Shown: positions 53,968 through 64,000, numbered from the stretch's first letter. The stretch is 64,000 bases of DNA from Bacillus sp. CH30_1T (GCF_008364765.1 NZ_VTUY01000005.1:295297-359296), one strand, 5' to 3'. Program-made: numbers and translations. Notes: generated from the sequence alone by a model not told the origin.

Positions 53968-56601
53968 ATGAACAAATTAACAGGTGCAGAAATTCGCCAG
54001 AAGTTTTTAGATTTCTTTCAGGAAAAAGGACACGGGGTGGAACCAAGTGCTTCATTGGTTCCGCATGAGGATCCGTCCCTTTTATGGATCAATAGTGGGG
54101 TAGCTACATTAAAGAAATATTTTGATGGACGTGTCATCCCTCAAAATCCAAGGATCGTGAATGCCCAAAAGTCGATTCGGACCAATGATATTGAAAACGT
54201 AGGGAAAACAGCACGCCATCACACGTTTTTCGAAATGCTTGGAAACTTCTCGATCGGAGAATATTTTAAAGTAGAAGCGATTGAATGGGCTTGGGAATTT
54301 TTGACCGACGCGAAATGGGTCGGCTTTGATCCCGAGAAGCTTTCCGTTACCATTCACCCCGAAGATCATGAAGCATTTGACATCTGGAACAAAAAAGTAG
54401 GAGTACCGGCAGAACGAATCATTCGCATCGAAGGGAACTTCTGGGATATCGGGGAAGGTCCAAGTGGCCCGAATACAGAAATCTTCTATGATCGTGGGCC
54501 GGAATATGGGAACAATCCAGAAGACCCTGAATTATATCCGGGTGGAGAGAATGATCGTTATCTTGAGGTATGGAACCTTGTGTTCTCACAATTCAATCAT
54601 AACCCTGACGGAACGTACACTCCGCTTCCTAAGAAGAATATTGATACCGGTATGGGACTTGAACGTATGGCATGTGTCGTTCAGGAAGTATCTACAAACT
54701 TTGATACTGATTTATTTATGCCGATCATTTCAGCTACAGAAGAAATTTCCGGTAAGTCCTACGGTAAAGACAATGACATCGACGTAGCGTTCAAGGTCAT
54801 CGCCGATCATATCAGAACGGTTTCCTTCGCGATCGGTGACGGAGCTCTTCCTTCCAATGAGGGCCGCGGCTATGTATTAAGAAGACTGCTTCGCCGTGCG
54901 GTTCGATTTGCGAAACAAATTGAAATCAACCGTCCATTCATGTATGAATTGGTGCCGGTTGTTTCTGGAATTATGGTTGATTTCTATCCGGAAGTGAAGC
55001 AAAAAGCAGAATTCATCCAAAAAGTAGTGAAAAATGAAGAAGACCGCTTCCACGAAACATTGAACGAGGGGCTAGCTATTCTTTCTTCCATCATCAAGGT
55101 ACAAAAGTCTGCAGGTAACAAGATCATTCCTGGTGAGGATGTCTTCCGTTTGTATGATACGTACGGATTCCCGGTTGAATTAACGGAAGAATATGCAGAA
55201 GAAGAAGGATTAACAGTTGATCATGATGGTTTTGAAAGAGAAATGGAAGCTCAGCGTGAAAGAGCGAGATCGGCTCGCCAGGATGTAGGAAGCATGCAGG
55301 TGCAGGGTGGAGTCCTTAGTGACATCACGGTAGAAAGTCGCTTTGTAGGGTATGACACTTTAGAAACGACTGCTACTGTTCTTGAACTGTTGGTTGACAA
55401 TGAACGTCAGCCGAGAGTTGATAAAGGACAGGAATGTCAATTCATTCTGGACCAGACACCTTTCTATGCAGAGAGCGGCGGACAAATCGGGGATAAAGGG
55501 TACATTGAAGCTATGGGTGTGAAAGTTTTGGTGACAAACGTCAAGAAAGCGCCTAATGGCCAAAACCTTCACTCTGCCATCATTGAAGAGGGGACGTTAG
55601 AGCAAGAGGCTCAGGTGCTTGCGAAAGTGTCCCGTGAATCCAGAACAAGAGTGGAGAAAAATCACACAGCTACACACATTCTTCATCAGGCATTGAAAGA
55701 TGTACTTGGAGAACATGTAAACCAGGCAGGTTCTTTAGTGGAACCAGATCGCCTGCGATTCGACTTCTCTCATTTCGGTTCTGTTTCCCAGGAAGAAATT
55801 GAGCGAATCGAAACCATCGTCAATGAGAAGGTTTGGAAGGCTATTTCAGTTAACACAGCTCTTAAATCATTATCAGAGGCAAAAGCCATGGGAGCGATGG
55901 CTTTATTCGGAGAAAAATACGGCGAAGAGGTTCGCGTTGTATCGATCGGAGAATATAGCTTAGAGCTATGTGGTGGTTGTCATGTTTCGAACACGTCTGA
56001 AATCGGGTTATTTAAGATTCTTTCAGAAAGTGGAATCGGAGCAGGTACAAGAAGGATCGAAGCTGTTACAGCGGAGAATGCTTACAAAGTGTTGAACGAT
56101 CAGGTTACTCAACTGAAGGAAGTAGCAGGCAAACTTAAAGCGAATCCTAAAGAAGTCGTCAATCGGATTGACTCTTTATTAGTAGAAATGAAAGAGCTTC
56201 AGAGAGAAAATGAATCATTATCCGCAAAGTTGTCAAACATAGAAGCAGGTAGCTTAACGGATCAAGTCAAAGTCATTGACGGAGTGAATGTTCTTTCCGC
56301 GAAAGTGGCTGTAGGAGATAGCAATGGATTACGTACAATGATGGATGATCTTAAACAGAAATTGGGCTCCGGTGTTATTGTATTGGCAACTACTGGTGAC
56401 GATAAAGTTACGATCATTGCAGGAGTTACGAAGGACTTAGTCGAAAAGGGTTATCATGCTGGAAAACTTGTTAAAGAAGTAGCTTCACGCTGTGGTGGAG
56501 GAGGCGGTGGCCGTCCGGACATGGCTCAAGCTGGGGGTAAACACCCGGAAAAAGTAGAAGAAGCCCTGCAAATTGTAGAAGAATGGGTCAAATCCATTTA
56601 A
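53968..56601 (+). CDS. alaS: Alanyl-tRNA synthetase
   Basis: Class II synthetase. Catalytic domain (about 1-370) with [43 protein letters not shown] (read in parts) and DTGMGLERM; editing domain with the zinc ligands [11 protein letters not shown] and [13 protein letters not shown] (about 567-680); C-Ala domain with [26 protein letters not shown] precedes the ATG. 877 residues is normal. Controlled by the T-box upstream. Confidence 0.97.
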   Translation: MNKLTGAEIRQKFLDFFQEKGHGVEPSASLVPHEDPSLLWINSGVATLKKYFDGRVIPQNPRIVNAQKSIRTNDIENVGKTARHHTFFEMLGNFSIGEYFKVEAIEWAWEFLTDAKWVGFDPEKLSVTIHPEDHEAFDIWNKKVGVPAERIIRIEGNFWDIGEGPSGPNTEIFYDRGPEYGNNPEDPELYPGGENDRYLEVWNLVFSQFNHNPDGTYTPLPKKNIDTGMGLERMACVVQEVSTNFDTDLFMPIISATEEISGKSYGKDNDIDVAFKVIADHIRTVSFAIGDGALPSNEGRGYVLRRLLRRAVRFAKQIEINRPFMYELVPVVSGIMVDFYPEVKQKAEFIQKVVKNEEDRFHETLNEGLAILSSIIKVQKSAGNKIIPGEDVFRLYDTYGFPVELTEEYAEEEGLTVDHDGFEREMEAQRERARSARQDVGSMQVQGGVLSDITVESRFVGYDTLETTATVLELLVDNERQPRVDKGQECQFILDQTPFYAESGGQIGDKGYIEAMGVKVLVTNVKKAPNGQNLHSAIIEEGTLEQEAQVLAKVSRESRTRVEKNHTATHILHQALKDVLGEHVNQAGSLVEPDRLRFDFSHFGSVSQEEIERIETIVNEKVWKAISVNTALKSLSEAKAMGAMALFGEKYGEEVRVVSIGEYSLELCGGCHVSNTSEIGLFKILSESGIGAGTRRIEAVTAENAYKVLNDQVTQLKEVAGKLKANPKEVVNRIDSLLVEMKELQRENESLSAKLSNIEAGSLTDQVKVIDGVNVLSAKVAVGDSNGLRTMMDDLKQKLGSGVIVLATTGDDKVTIIAGVTKDLVEKGYHAGKLVKEVASRCGGGGGGRPDMAQAGGKHPEKVEEALQIVEEWVKSI

Positions 56602-56684
56602 CTCCGTGTGAAAGTGGTGTACAATGTAGGTAACGATTAACAATTCGGTTGTCAAAAAGACAAGCCTAAAGAGAGGTGCTAAAA

Positions 56685-56951
56685 ATGAGTTCTTTTGACA
56701 AAACGATGCGGTTTGATTTTTCAGAGGAGCCGTTCGAACATGACGTGAAGGAAGTACTCCTGCAAGTTCATGATGCTCTTCAAGAAAAAGGGTACAACCC
56801 GATCAATCAAATCGTAGGGTACTTATTATCTGGAGATCCTGCTTACATTCCTAGACATCAAGATGCCAGAAATATCATACGTCGTTTAGAGCGTGATGAG
56901 ATCATCGAAGAATTAGTCAAATCGTATTTGAAACAGCATAAAGAGGGATAA
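56685..56951 (+). CDS. yrzL: IreB-family regulatory protein (YrzL)
   Basis: An 88-residue member of the UPF0297/IreB family, in Enterococcus a phosphoprotein substrate of the IreK kinase involved in cephalosporin resistance. Conserved [12 protein letters not shown] and [21 protein letters not shown] are visible. ATG 56685 follows AGAGAGGTG; the GTG at 56676 is part of that site. It precedes ruvX, as is general in Bacilli. Confidence 0.9.
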   Translation: MSSFDKTMRFDFSEEPFEHDVKEVLLQVHDALQEKGYNPINQIVGYLLSGDPAYIPRHQDARNIIRRLERDEIIEELVKSYLKQHKEG

Positions 56952-56954
56952 TAC

Positions 56955-57371
56955 ATGCGTGTAATGGGTTTAGACGTCGGCTCTAAAACAGTGGGAGTCG
57001 CAATTAGCGATGAGCTTGGTTGGACCGCTCAAGGAATTGAAACGATTAAGATTGACGAAGATCAAGGTGTGTTCCGGATCGACCGATTAAAGGAACTTGC
57101 CGAAGAGTACCAGGTGGATACAGTTGTAGTCGGATTGCCTAAAAATATGAACAACTCTATTGGTCCCCGGGGGGAAGCGTCTAAAGCTTATGGAGAATTA
57201 ATTCAGCAAGAGTTATCCCTTCCCGTTAAATACTGGGATGAACGACTGAGTACAATGGCAGCGGAACGAGTCCTTTTAGAAGCCGATGTAAGTAGGAAGA
57301 AACGTAAGAAAGTAATTGATAAAATGGCTGCGATGATGATCCTTCAAGGATATCTTGACAGCCAAAAATAA
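56955..57371 (+). CDS. ruvX: Holliday junction resolvase-like RuvX (YqgF family, YrrK)
   Basis: RNase H-fold protein proposed as a Holliday junction resolvase or 16S rRNA 5'-end processing nuclease. [27 protein letters not shown] carries the first catalytic aspartate (read in parts), [14 protein letters not shown] and [33 protein letters not shown] (in parts) the others. Three bases after yrzL. 138 residues is normal. Confidence 0.92.
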   Translation: MRVMGLDVGSKTVGVAISDELGWTAQGIETIKIDEDQGVFRIDRLKELAEEYQVDTVVVGLPKNMNNSIGPRGEASKAYGELIQQELSLPVKYWDERLSTMAAERVLLEADVSRKKRKKVIDKMAAMMILQGYLDSQK

Positions 57372-57385
57372 TGAGGTGAATGTTC

Positions 57386-57676
57386 ATGGAACACGGAGAA
57401 AAACAAATTACAGTAGTTGACGAACAAGGAAATGAACAATTATGCGAGGTTCTTTTCACGTTTGAATCAGATAAATTCAATAAATCATATGTTCTTTACT
57501 ATCCACTAGGAGCAGATGAAAACGACGAAGAAGAAATTGAAATTCACGCTTCTGCTTTCCTTCCGGGAGACGAAGGTCAAGAAGGCGAATTAAAGCCGAT
57601 TGAAACTGAAGAAGAGTGGGACATGATCGAAGAAATGTTAAACACTTTCTTAGACGAAGAAGAAGACGCAGAATAA
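57386..57676 (+). CDS. yrzB: DUF1292 acidic protein (YrzB)
   Basis: A 96-residue very acidic protein with the DUF1292 pattern ([20 protein letters not shown], then acidic stretches). ATG 57386 has GAGGTG 7 bases upstream; ATG 57380 is too close to it. It completes the yrzL-ruvX-yrzB trio conserved in Bacilli. Function unknown. Confidence 0.87.
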   Translation: MEHGEKQITVVDEQGNEQLCEVLFTFESDKFNKSYVLYYPLGADENDEEEIEIHASAFLPGDEGQEGELKPIETEEEWDMIEEMLNTFLDEEEDAE

Positions 57677-57700
57677 GCAATAAGCTATAGTTCATAAGAA

Positions 57701-57752
57701 CAGGGACCGCAAAAAGGGACAAAAAATTCACCTTTTTGCAGGTCCCTGTTTC
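57701..57752 (+). terminator. Rho-independent terminator after yrzB
   Basis: Nested stems CAGGGACC/GGTCCCTG and GCAAAAAGG/CCTTTTTGC around a 14-base loop. The T tail is short. Confidence 0.78.
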
Positions 57753-57770
57753 ACTTTGTGCAAAATATTG

Positions 57771-57776
57771 TATAAT
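57771..57776 (+). promoter_or_regulatory. Candidate -10 element for mltG
   Basis: TATAAT 70 bases upstream of mltG, directly after the yrzB terminator; no strong -35. Confidence 0.5.
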
Positions 57777-57845
57777 AGTGGAGATGATGTCGAATTACCT
57801 TTAACGGATATCCCGCTTTTTTGCTCGAAAGGGGGAAATATAGCT

Positions 57846-58979
57846 TTGGAAAAGAACAGAAATATAAAAGAAACACTTATGAAAAAACTGCTTGAAAGAC
57901 AAGAGGAGGCAAAGGTCATTAGAAAAATAGTAGGACTTGTCATTCTTTGTCTTGTCATCATTATTGGAGGAACGGCCATCGGTGGGTACCTTTACGTAAA
58001 TTCAGCATTAAAACCCGTGGATCCGGACAATACGAAACCAGTAAAAGTCGAAATACCTATAGGCTCTGGAGTGACATCCATCGGGAACATTCTGGAGGAA
58101 GAGGGAATCGTCAAGAATTCCACTGTCTTTAAGTACTATGTGAAATTTAACAATGAATCAGGTTTTCAGGCAGGATCTTATGACTTGACCCCTTCCATGA
58201 CATTAAATGAAATTGTTAATAGCTTAAAAACAGGTAAGGTAATGAGAAAAGCAGAATTTAAGATTACCATACCTGAGGGACTGCAATTAGATCAAATTGC
58301 TGAGCTTATTGCTGATAAATCCCCATACAAAAAAGAAGAAATTGTCAATAAATTAAATGATAAGAAATGGCTCGAGCAATTAAAACAGGAATATCCGGCA
58401 TTGATAACTGATGAAATATTTAAAAAAGAAATCAAACGTCCTTTGGAAGGATATCTCTATCCTGCGACGTACCCTTTTTATGAGAAAAAGCCTTCTTTAG
58501 AAGCGATATTAACGAAGATGATTGCCCAAACGAACGAAGTCCTCGCTCAAAATGAGGGAGCGATGTCAGATAGGGAATACACGGCCCATGAGCTTCTTAC
58601 GTTATCTTCCCTCATTGAAGAAGAAGCAACAGAAAAAGCAGACAGAGGAAAAATCTCAAGTGTCTTCTATAATCGTATTGAGGAAGGTATGCCTCTCCAA
58701 ACCGATCCTACAGTGCTTTATGCATTAGGTAAACACAAAAAAAGAACCGTCTACAAAGATCTTGAAGTGGATTCACCTTATAACACATATAAAGTGAAGG
58801 GGTTACCGCCAGGTCCGATCGCGAATGCAGGTGTGTCTTCGATTGAAGCGGCTTTGGAACCGGAAGAAACAGAGTATTACTATTTCCTGGCTTCTGCCAA
58901 TGGATCCGTTTATTATTCTGAAACATTAGAGGAGCATAACGAGAAAAAGGCGAAGTACATTACAAACAAAGAAGAATAG
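57846..58979 (+). CDS. mltG: Endolytic murein transglycosylase MltG (YrrL)
   Basis: A membrane-anchored YceG-like enzyme that cleaves nascent glycan strands. A cytoplasmic N-terminus of about 25 residues precedes one membrane helix (about 28-50, IVGLVILCLVIIIGGTAIGGY). A LysM-like part (about 65-130, VKVEIPIGSGVTSIGNILEEEGIV read in parts) and the catalytic domain (LTLSSLIEEEA with the catalytic glutamate, NTYKVKGLPPGPIANAG) follow. The TTG at 57846 follows GAAAGGGGG; the longer frame to 57756 runs through the promoter. 377 residues. Confidence 0.92.
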   Translation: MEKNRNIKETLMKKLLERQEEAKVIRKIVGLVILCLVIIIGGTAIGGYLYVNSALKPVDPDNTKPVKVEIPIGSGVTSIGNILEEEGIVKNSTVFKYYVKFNNESGFQAGSYDLTPSMTLNEIVNSLKTGKVMRKAEFKITIPEGLQLDQIAELIADKSPYKKEEIVNKLNDKKWLEQLKQEYPALITDEIFKKEIKRPLEGYLYPATYPFYEKKPSLEAILTKMIAQTNEVLAQNEGAMSDREYTAHELLTLSSLIEEEATEKADRGKISSVFYNRIEEGMPLQTDPTVLYALGKHKKRTVYKDLEVDSPYNTYKVKGLPPGPIANAGVSSIEAALEPEETEYYYFLASANGSVYYSETLEEHNEKKAKYITNKEE

Positions 58980-58985
58980 AGCGGT

Positions 58986-59020
58986 GATAAGAGGAAAGAA
59001 ATATTCGCTTTCCTCTTATC
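58986..59020. terminator. Hairpin after mltG, without T run
   Basis: A perfect 13-bp stem GATAAGAGGAAAG with its complement and a 9-base loop. No T run follows, so it may be an mRNA 3' stabiliser or processing structure; a classical terminator follows at 59088. Confidence 0.55.
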
Positions 59021-59087
59021 TATGTGGTAAAATAGTACAAGTTATTTTTATATACGGGCGATATCTTTATGAAGATGTGTGTTAAGT

Positions 59088-59116
59088 AGAAAGCTCATTG
59101 TAGCTTTCTTCTTTTC
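59088..59116 (+). terminator. Rho-independent terminator before trmR
   Basis: Stem AGAAAGCT/AGCTTTCT with loop CATTGT and tail TCTTTT. Confidence 0.65.
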
Positions 59117-59178
59117 ATGTTGTCTGAGAATGGATCGTTACCCGGGACCACTTATGAACATGATCGTGAGGCTTATTT

Positions 59179-59826
59179 ATGAATGAACAGGTTATTCACT
59201 ATATAGAATCAATCGTGAAAGAACGTTCCCCGTTACTTGCTGAGATGGAGCAATATGCAGAAGCTCATAACGTACCGATTATGGAGCTGGTAGGGATTGA
59301 AGCATTGCTGGGGATGTTACGTATACAACAACCGAAGCGCATCTTGGAAATTGGGACTGCCATTGGGTATTCCGCTTTCAGAATGGCTGAGGCTCTTCCT
59401 AAATCGACAATCGTTACCCTTGAACGTGACCAAGAAAGGTTCGACGCAGCGCAGAGCTTTCTGTCTCGTTCTGAGATTGGAAAGAGGGTCGTAACTTTAT
59501 TCGGTGATGCCTTGGAGCTCGGCGAAGAAGTGGAAAAGCACGGTCCTTTTGATGCCATATTTATAGATGCCGCTAAGGGACAATACCTTAAATTCTTTGA
59601 ACTCTACTCTGAAATGCTATCAGAAGAAGGGGTCGTCTACTCGGATAATGTCCTGTTTAAGGGACTTGTCGCCCAAGAAGAGGTAGAACAGAAAAGAATT
59701 CGGAACATGGTCAAAAAATTAAAGAATTATAATAAATGGCTCATGAATCATGGGCAATTTGATACGAGTATTTTACCCGTTGGAGACGGCATTGCCATAA
59801 GTAAAAAAAGAGGTGATCGCTCATGA
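59179..59826 (+). CDS. trmR: tRNA 5-hydroxyuridine methyltransferase TrmR (YrrM)
   Basis: Class I SAM O-methyltransferase of the COMT-like family. In B. subtilis YrrM methylates 5-hydroxyuridine-34 to mo5U. SAM-binding ILEIGTAIGYSAFRMAEAL (about residues 54-72), LERDQERFDAA, metal/SAM acid AIFIDAAKGQYLKFFE and YSDNVLFKG are present. The next two genes are homologous to the hydroxylation factors of the same modification, so the three form one pathway. Ends ATGA-overlapped with trhP1. 215 residues. Confidence 0.88.
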   Translation: MNEQVIHYIESIVKERSPLLAEMEQYAEAHNVPIMELVGIEALLGMLRIQQPKRILEIGTAIGYSAFRMAEALPKSTIVTLERDQERFDAAQSFLSRSEIGKRVVTLFGDALELGEEVEKHGPFDAIFIDAAKGQYLKFFELYSEMLSEEGVVYSDNVLFKGLVAQEEVEQKRIRNMVKKLKNYNKWLMNHGQFDTSILPVGDGIAISKKRGDRS

Positions 59827-60752
59827 AAAAACCAGAATTACTCGTGACCCCTGTCTCTGTTTCTGATATCGAAACGTTAGCACTGGCGGGAGCGGATGCG
59901 TTTATGATCGGTGAACAAAGGTATGGCTTAAGGCTTGCAGGAGAGTTTTCAAGAGAAGATGTAGCGGAAGCGATCAAAGCTGCTCACAAACACGGTAAAA
60001 AAGTGTATGTAGCCATGAACGCCCTTTTCCACAATGATAAAATTTCTGAACTTGACGACTATATTGCATTTCTTCAAGAAGCTGGCGCGGATGCGGTCGT
60101 GTTCGGTGACCCTGCTGTGCTAATGGCTGCCCGTGAAGTGGCACCGGATATGTTGCTTCATTGGAACACGGAAACGACCGCCACCAATTGGTATACGTGT
60201 AATTATTGGGGGAGAAAAGGGGCGAAACGCGCTGTTCTGGCCAGGGAATTAAGCATGGATACCATCGTGGAGATGAAAGAGAATGCAGAAGTTGAAATCG
60301 AGGTCCAGGTCCACGGAATGACTTGCATGTTCCAATCAAAACGCTCATTACTAGGTAATTATTTTGAGTATAGAGGCAAGGCGATGGAGATTGAAAACCG
60401 TAAAGAACAACGTAATATGTTCCTGCACGATGAAGAACGTCATAATAAATACCCAATCTATGAAGATGAGAACGGCACTCATATTATGAGTCCGAATGAT
60501 ATGTGCATTGTTGATGAACTGGGTGAAATGATCGAAGCCGGCATTGATTCCTTCAAAATCGATGGGGTCCAGAAATCATCAGACTATATATTAAAAGTGA
60601 CGAAACTATATCGTAAAGCCATTGATCTATGTGTAGAAGACGAAGTACAATATGACGAGCAAAAAGACGGATTTTTAGAAGAAGCGAAAAGCCTTCAACC
60701 TGAAAATCGTCCATTGGATACTGGATTTTTCTTTAAAGAAACGGTGTATTAA
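59823..60752 (+). CDS. trhP1: U32-family tRNA hydroxylation protein TrhP1 (YrrN)
   Basis: Peptidase U32 family protein of 309 residues. Parts: KPELLVTPVSVSDIETLALAGADAFMIGEQRYGLR (read in parts), HWNTETTATNWYT, VQVHGMTCMFQSKRSLLGNYF, IEAGIDSFKIDGVQKSSDYI. In B. subtilis yrrN/yrrO are needed for prephenate-dependent hydroxylation of U34. The shorter family member, as usual for the first of the pair, lacks the C-terminal part of trhP2 and the multi-cysteine motif. Start overlaps trmR. Confidence 0.87.
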   Translation: MKKPELLVTPVSVSDIETLALAGADAFMIGEQRYGLRLAGEFSREDVAEAIKAAHKHGKKVYVAMNALFHNDKISELDDYIAFLQEAGADAVVFGDPAVLMAAREVAPDMLLHWNTETTATNWYTCNYWGRKGAKRAVLARELSMDTIVEMKENAEVEIEVQVHGMTCMFQSKRSLLGNYFEYRGKAMEIENRKEQRNMFLHDEERHNKYPIYEDENGTHIMSPNDMCIVDELGEMIEAGIDSFKIDGVQKSSDYILKVTKLYRKAIDLCVEDEVQYDEQKDGFLEEAKSLQPENRPLDTGFFFKETVY

Positions 60753-60789
60753 GAACGAAATGAAGATTGATCAGAACGGAGGAGTTACG

Positions 60790-62067
60790 ATGACCACTGT
60801 TGTGAAAAAACCCATATCCAAGATAGTAGATGGAAGACGTGTCATTGTGAAGAAACCTGAGTTACTGGCTCCTGCCGGTAATCTGGAAAAATTGAAGATA
60901 GCTGTCCATTACGGTGCAGATGCAGTTTATATTGGCGGACAGGAATACGGCCTGCGCTCAAATGCCGGGAATTTCACCTTCGAACAAATGAAAGAGGGCG
61001 TGGATTTTGCGAGAAGTTATGGCGCAAAGATTTATGTAACAACCAACATCTATGCCCATAATGAGAATATGGATGGTCTTGAAGACTACTTACGTGGACT
61101 TCAGGAGGCGGGAGTCGCGGGGATTATTGTAGCTGATCCACTCATCATAGAAACATGCAGAAGAGTCGCACCAAATGTGGAAGTGCATTTAAGTACCCAG
61201 CAGTCCCTTTCAAACTGGAAAGCAGTCCAGTTCTGGAAGGAAGAAGGACTTGACCGAGTGGTATTGGCACGTGAAGCGAGCGGCGACGAAATCCGTGAAA
61301 TGAAAGAAAAGGTAGATATTGAAATCGAGACCTTTATCCATGGGGCCATGTGTATTGCCTACTCCGGCCGCTGCACATTAAGTAACCATATGACGGCCCG
61401 TGACTCAAATCGTGGCGGTTGCTGTCAATCATGCCGTTGGGATTACGATTTATATGAAGTCGACGGAGAAAATGAAAATCCTCTTTACGACAATGGTGAT
61501 GCACCATTTGCCATGAGCCCGAAAGATTTGAAGCTGGTTGAATCGATTCCGAGAATGATTGAATTGGGCATTGACAGCCTGAAAATCGAGGGACGTATGA
61601 AGTCCATTCACTACGTAGCCACTGTCGTAAGCGTATACCGTAAAGTGATTGACGAATACTGTAAAGATCCCGATAACTTTACGATTCAGCAAGAATGGCT
61701 GGAAGAGCTTGATAAATGTGCAAATCGTGAAACAGCTCCAGCGTTCTTTGAGGGAGTTCCAGGCTTCAAAGAGCAAATGTTTGGTGTTCATAATAAGAAA
61801 AACACAAATTATGAATTTGTCGGACTTGTGTTAGATTACGACGAAGAAACACAAATTGTCACCCTGCAACAAAGAAACCATTTTAAAATAGGACAAGAAG
61901 TAGAATTTTTCGGTCCTGAGATCTCAAACTTTACGCAAGTTGTGGAGAAGATGTGGGATGAAAAAGGAAATGAGCTAGATGTTGCACGTCACCCATTACA
62001 AATTGTGAAATTCAAGGTTCATCAGAGAGTATATCCTGATAACATGATGCGAAAGGAGAATACCTAA
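60790..62067 (+). CDS. trhP2: U32-family tRNA hydroxylation protein TrhP2 (YrrO)
   Basis: Peptidase U32 family protein of 425 residues, paralogous to the preceding gene. [30 protein letters not shown] (in parts), [34 protein letters not shown]: the cysteines C-x5-C and CCxxC probably bind an iron-sulfur cluster, as in the related UbiU/V and RlhA proteins. The C-terminal beta-barrel (about 345-425) is typical of the long form. ATG 60790 follows GGAGGAG; the upstream ATG 60769 or 60760 frame has no site. Confidence 0.9.
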   Translation: MTTVVKKPISKIVDGRRVIVKKPELLAPAGNLEKLKIAVHYGADAVYIGGQEYGLRSNAGNFTFEQMKEGVDFARSYGAKIYVTTNIYAHNENMDGLEDYLRGLQEAGVAGIIVADPLIIETCRRVAPNVEVHLSTQQSLSNWKAVQFWKEEGLDRVVLAREASGDEIREMKEKVDIEIETFIHGAMCIAYSGRCTLSNHMTARDSNRGGCCQSCRWDYDLYEVDGENENPLYDNGDAPFAMSPKDLKLVESIPRMIELGIDSLKIEGRMKSIHYVATVVSVYRKVIDEYCKDPDNFTIQQEWLEELDKCANRETAPAFFEGVPGFKEQMFGVHNKKNTNYEFVGLVLDYDEETQIVTLQQRNHFKIGQEVEFFGPEISNFTQVVEKMWDEKGNELDVARHPLQIVKFKVHQRVYPDNMMRKENT

Positions 62068-62072
62068 TACTT

Positions 62073-62708
62073 ATGAAGCATAAACCCGTTGTGATTGGTG
62101 TAGCAGGAGGATCCGGCTCAGGTAAAACTAGTGTTACCAAAGCCATATATGAACAATTTCAAGGTCATTCGATTTTAATGCTGCAGCAGGATTATTATTA
62201 TAAAGATCAATCGAATCTACCTTTTGAGGAACGCCTAAAAACGAATTATGATCATCCATTAGCATTTGATAATGATCTATTAATTCAACATCTGCACGGT
62301 CTACTAGATCATCAACCTGTAAATAAACCGGTCTATGATTATAAAATGCACACCCGTTCTGACGACACCATCCTCGTTGAACCGAAAGATGTTATTATTT
62401 TAGAAGGAATTTTAGTATTAGAAGATGAAAGATTGCGTAACTTAATGGATATTAAGCTATATGTAGATACAGATGCTGATCTTCGCATCATCAGAAGAAT
62501 GCTTCGCGATATTAAAGAGCGGGGACGTTCCATTGATTCCGTCATTGATCAATACATTACAGTTGTTCGTCCTATGCATAATCAGTTTATTGAACCGACG
62601 AAGCGATATGCTGACGTGATCATTCCAGAAGGTGGTCATAATCACGTGGCAATCGATTTAATGGTCACAAAAATTCAAACTATTCTTGAACAAAAGTCAT
62701 TTTTGTAA
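62073..62708 (+). CDS. udk: Uridine kinase Udk
   Basis: Phosphorylates uridine and cytidine in pyrimidine salvage. P-loop [23 protein letters not shown] (about residues 6-28), [27 protein letters not shown] (in parts), [12 protein letters not shown] and [23 protein letters not shown] is 14 bases upstream, longer than ideal; no better start exists. 211 residues as in B. subtilis. Confidence 0.95.
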   Translation: MKHKPVVIGVAGGSGSGKTSVTKAIYEQFQGHSILMLQQDYYYKDQSNLPFEERLKTNYDHPLAFDNDLLIQHLHGLLDHQPVNKPVYDYKMHTRSDDTILVEPKDVIILEGILVLEDERLRNLMDIKLYVDTDADLRIIRRMLRDIKERGRSIDSVIDQYITVVRPMHNQFIEPTKRYADVIIPEGGHNHVAIDLMVTKIQTILEQKSFL

Positions 62709-62770
62709 TACGATAGCATAGATAAAGACATACAGGTAGATTTTGCATTTTCCCACATTGTAAAGAAGCA

Positions 62771-62806
62771 GGGAATGGAGAGAGAATGAATTCTCTCTCC
62801 ATTCCC
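62771..62806. terminator. Hairpin between udk and greA
   Basis: GGGAATGGAGAGAGA pairs exactly with TCTCTCTCCATTCCC across ATGAAT. Only a short T tract (TACCTTTAC) follows, so termination would be weak. Confidence 0.6.
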
Positions 62807-62885
62807 TACCTTTACATAACTAGCAAATGACATTTACATAAAGAGTATGGGAAACTCTTAGATAGAAGAAGGAGTGAAGAGGGTC

Positions 62886-63362
62886 ATGAGTACAGATAAA
62901 GTATTTCCGATGACAGCAGAAGGTAAAGAGAAGTTAGAAAAAGAACTGGAGAATTTGAAAACGGTTAAACGTAAAGAAGTCGTTGAGCGTATTAAAATCG
63001 CCCGAAGCTTTGGAGATTTATCCGAGAACTCAGAGTACGACGCAGCCAAAGATGAACAAGCATTTGTTGAAGGTCGTATTTCCACTTTAGAAAACATGAT
63101 TCGCAATGCGAAAATCATTCAAGAAGATGATATGAACTCAGATACAGTACAATTGGGTAAAAAAGTAACGTTCGTTGAACTGCCGGACGGAGACAAAGAA
63201 ACATACACAATCGTTGGTAGTGCAGAAGCGGATCCATTTGAAGGGAAAATTTCAAATGATTCACCTATCGCGAAAAGCCTTCTTGGTCATAAAGTAGGCG
63301 CGAAAGTAAGCGTTCAAACTCCAGGTGGAGAAATGAATGTGAAGATTGTAGAAGTAAGCTGA
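62886..63362 (+). CDS. greA: Transcription elongation factor GreA
   Basis: Rescues backtracked RNA polymerase by stimulating transcript cleavage. The N-terminal coiled coil (about 10-77) has [27 protein letters not shown] (in parts) with the tip acidic residues, and the C-terminal FKBP-like domain has [28 protein letters not shown] (in parts). ATG 62886 gives [10 protein letters not shown], matching the family; GAAGAGGGTC precedes. 158 residues. Confidence 0.96.
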   Translation: MSTDKVFPMTAEGKEKLEKELENLKTVKRKEVVERIKIARSFGDLSENSEYDAAKDEQAFVEGRISTLENMIRNAKIIQEDDMNSDTVQLGKKVTFVELPDGDKETYTIVGSAEADPFEGKISNDSPIAKSLLGHKVGAKVSVQTPGGEMNVKIVEVS

Positions 63363-63368
63363 TCATGT

Positions 63369-63402
63369 AGAAGGGGCTCATTAGCGAGTCTCTTCTTTTT
63401 TT
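63369..63402 (+). terminator. Rho-independent terminator after greA
   Basis: AGAAGGGGCTC pairs imperfectly with CGAGTCTCTTCT, then TTTTTTT. Confidence 0.7.
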
Positions 63403-63461
63403 ATGCTGTGAATAAGATTATTTCACATAAAACTCGTCAACAATGGGGACGAGGTGACAAT

Positions 63462-64000
63462 ATGAAGCGAAAACGAATCAGGTTGCTCAGTATCTTTTTA
63501 TTACTTGCTCTTTTTGCGCTAGCAGCTAGACTGATGCAATTGCAATTATTCCAAACAGAATCCTATTCGAAACATCAAATCAATCTTCTCGAAGAAAGTG
63601 TATCTCAACGAACGCAACAATTGGTGATCGATGAAGGCAGGGGAGAATTTCTCGATAGGAACGGGGAACCACTTACGTATACGGAGAAAAATGTTCTTGT
63701 TCTTTTTCCTTTCCTGAAGAAATTGGACTGGCCTGCAGAAAAAGTGGCAGATATTCTTCATGTACCACCTCAAACAATCCTATCAAAGCTAGAGGAAGCG
63801 AAAGGGCCGATCATCTTTGGCGGAAAAGAACCACTACAGCTGACGGAAAGCCAAATGAGTGACATTAATTCCCTTGAAATCCAAGGAGTCTTTGCACTCA
63901 CAAAAAAGTTTAAAAGCATCGAAGTCCCTGCTTCTCAGTTGATCGGCGTAACAGGAGAAAATACAGAGGTGTTTCATGAGCGTTATCCTGATAAAGTAAA
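63462..64000 (+). CDS. Class B penicillin-binding protein, N-terminal part (PbpI/YrrR-like), cut by window end
   Basis: The first 179 codons of an open frame that continues past the window. A short basic N-terminus and one membrane helix (about residues 8-27, LLSIFLLLALFALAARLMQL) are followed by the PBP dimerisation domain with RGEFLDRNGEPLT at about residue 60, and later SQLIGVTGENTE. The transpeptidase domain would lie beyond the edge. GAGGTGAC precedes the ATG. In B. subtilis pbpI (yrrR) lies near greA, with yrrS between; here it follows greA directly. Confidence 0.85.
   Translation, partial: MKRKRIRLLSIFLLLALFALAARLMQLQLFQTESYSKHQINLLEESVSQRTQQLVIDEGRGEFLDRNGEPLTYTEKNVLVLFPFLKKLDWPAEKVADILHVPPQTILSKLEEAKGPIIFGGKEPLQLTESQMSDINSLEIQGVFALTKKFKSIEVPASQLIGVTGENTEVFHERYPDKV

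Overview
This 64 kb window is chromosomal DNA of a low-GC, endospore-forming Bacillaceae bacterium. The evidence is Bacillus-type ribosome binding sites (AAGGAGG with many TTG/GTG starts), sporulation genes (safA, coxA-like, bofC, spoVB, comN, tgl, rsfA-like), two T-box leaders, a 6S RNA next to aspS, and close gene-by-gene agreement with the Bacillus subtilis block that runs from nadR (yrxA) to greA. The genus cannot be fixed from the sequence alone. Comparisons with B. subtilis are from memory, not from a search.

Layout: (1) 0-5.4 kb holds NAD biosynthesis: niaR and nifS leftward, nadB-nadC-nadA rightward, with a candidate NiaR operator between. (2) 5.5-9.8 kb holds spore genes: safA, a CotS-like kinase, a coxA-like lipoprotein and bofC. 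(3) 9.9-14.4 kb holds ruvAB, a DUF2905 gene, queA-tgt (queuosine) and yajC. (4) 14.4-23 kb holds membrane genes: a YrzE-like protein, an ArsB/NhaD-type transporter, a DUF421 protein, spoVB (leftward), comN, secDF, a CDF transporter and a LapA-domain protein. (5) 23-31 kb holds recJ, apt, rel, dtd and the SH3b amidase yrvJ. (6) 31-35.8 kb holds a T-box, hisS-aspS, 6S RNA and tcdA. (7) 35.8-41.5 kb is an accessory block relative to B. subtilis: an RsfA-like gene, a five-gene ABC transporter/GntR operon of the yhcEFGHI type, and tgl. (8) 41.5-49 kb holds rarA, cymR, iscS, mnmA, a TPR gene and recD2. (9) 49-51.5 kb is a second accessory block, bioY-bioB under a BirA-type operator, preceded by two large palindromic repeats. 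(10) 51.7-64 kb holds two very small genes, an AI-2E family permease, a T-box with alaS, ireB-like, ruvX, a DUF1292 gene, mltG, trmR-trhP1-trhP2, udk, greA and the start of a class B PBP gene.

The genes are mostly housekeeping: tRNA charging (hisS, aspS, alaS) and modification (queA, tgt, mnmA-iscS, trmR-trhP1-trhP2, tcdA), DNA repair (ruvAB, ruvX, recJ, recD2, rarA), secretion (secDF, yajC), and the stringent response (rel). Sporulation genes are interspersed.

The most unusual structure is non-coding. A family of ~120-base hairpin elements occurs at three loci: after the ABC operon (40166-40285), as two identical 125-base tandem copies plus a partial copy after rarA (41183-41471), and inside the alaS T-box leader (53728-53846). 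Short islands are invariant between copies while the stem arms change sequence but keep pairing, with G-U wobbles in one orientation, and every copy lies in the sense direction of the adjacent transcript. A second palindromic family (49117-49240 and 49579-49730) behaves similarly. Upstream of the AI-2E gene is an array of six units with an exact 20-base period sharing TCAGCG (52161-52280).
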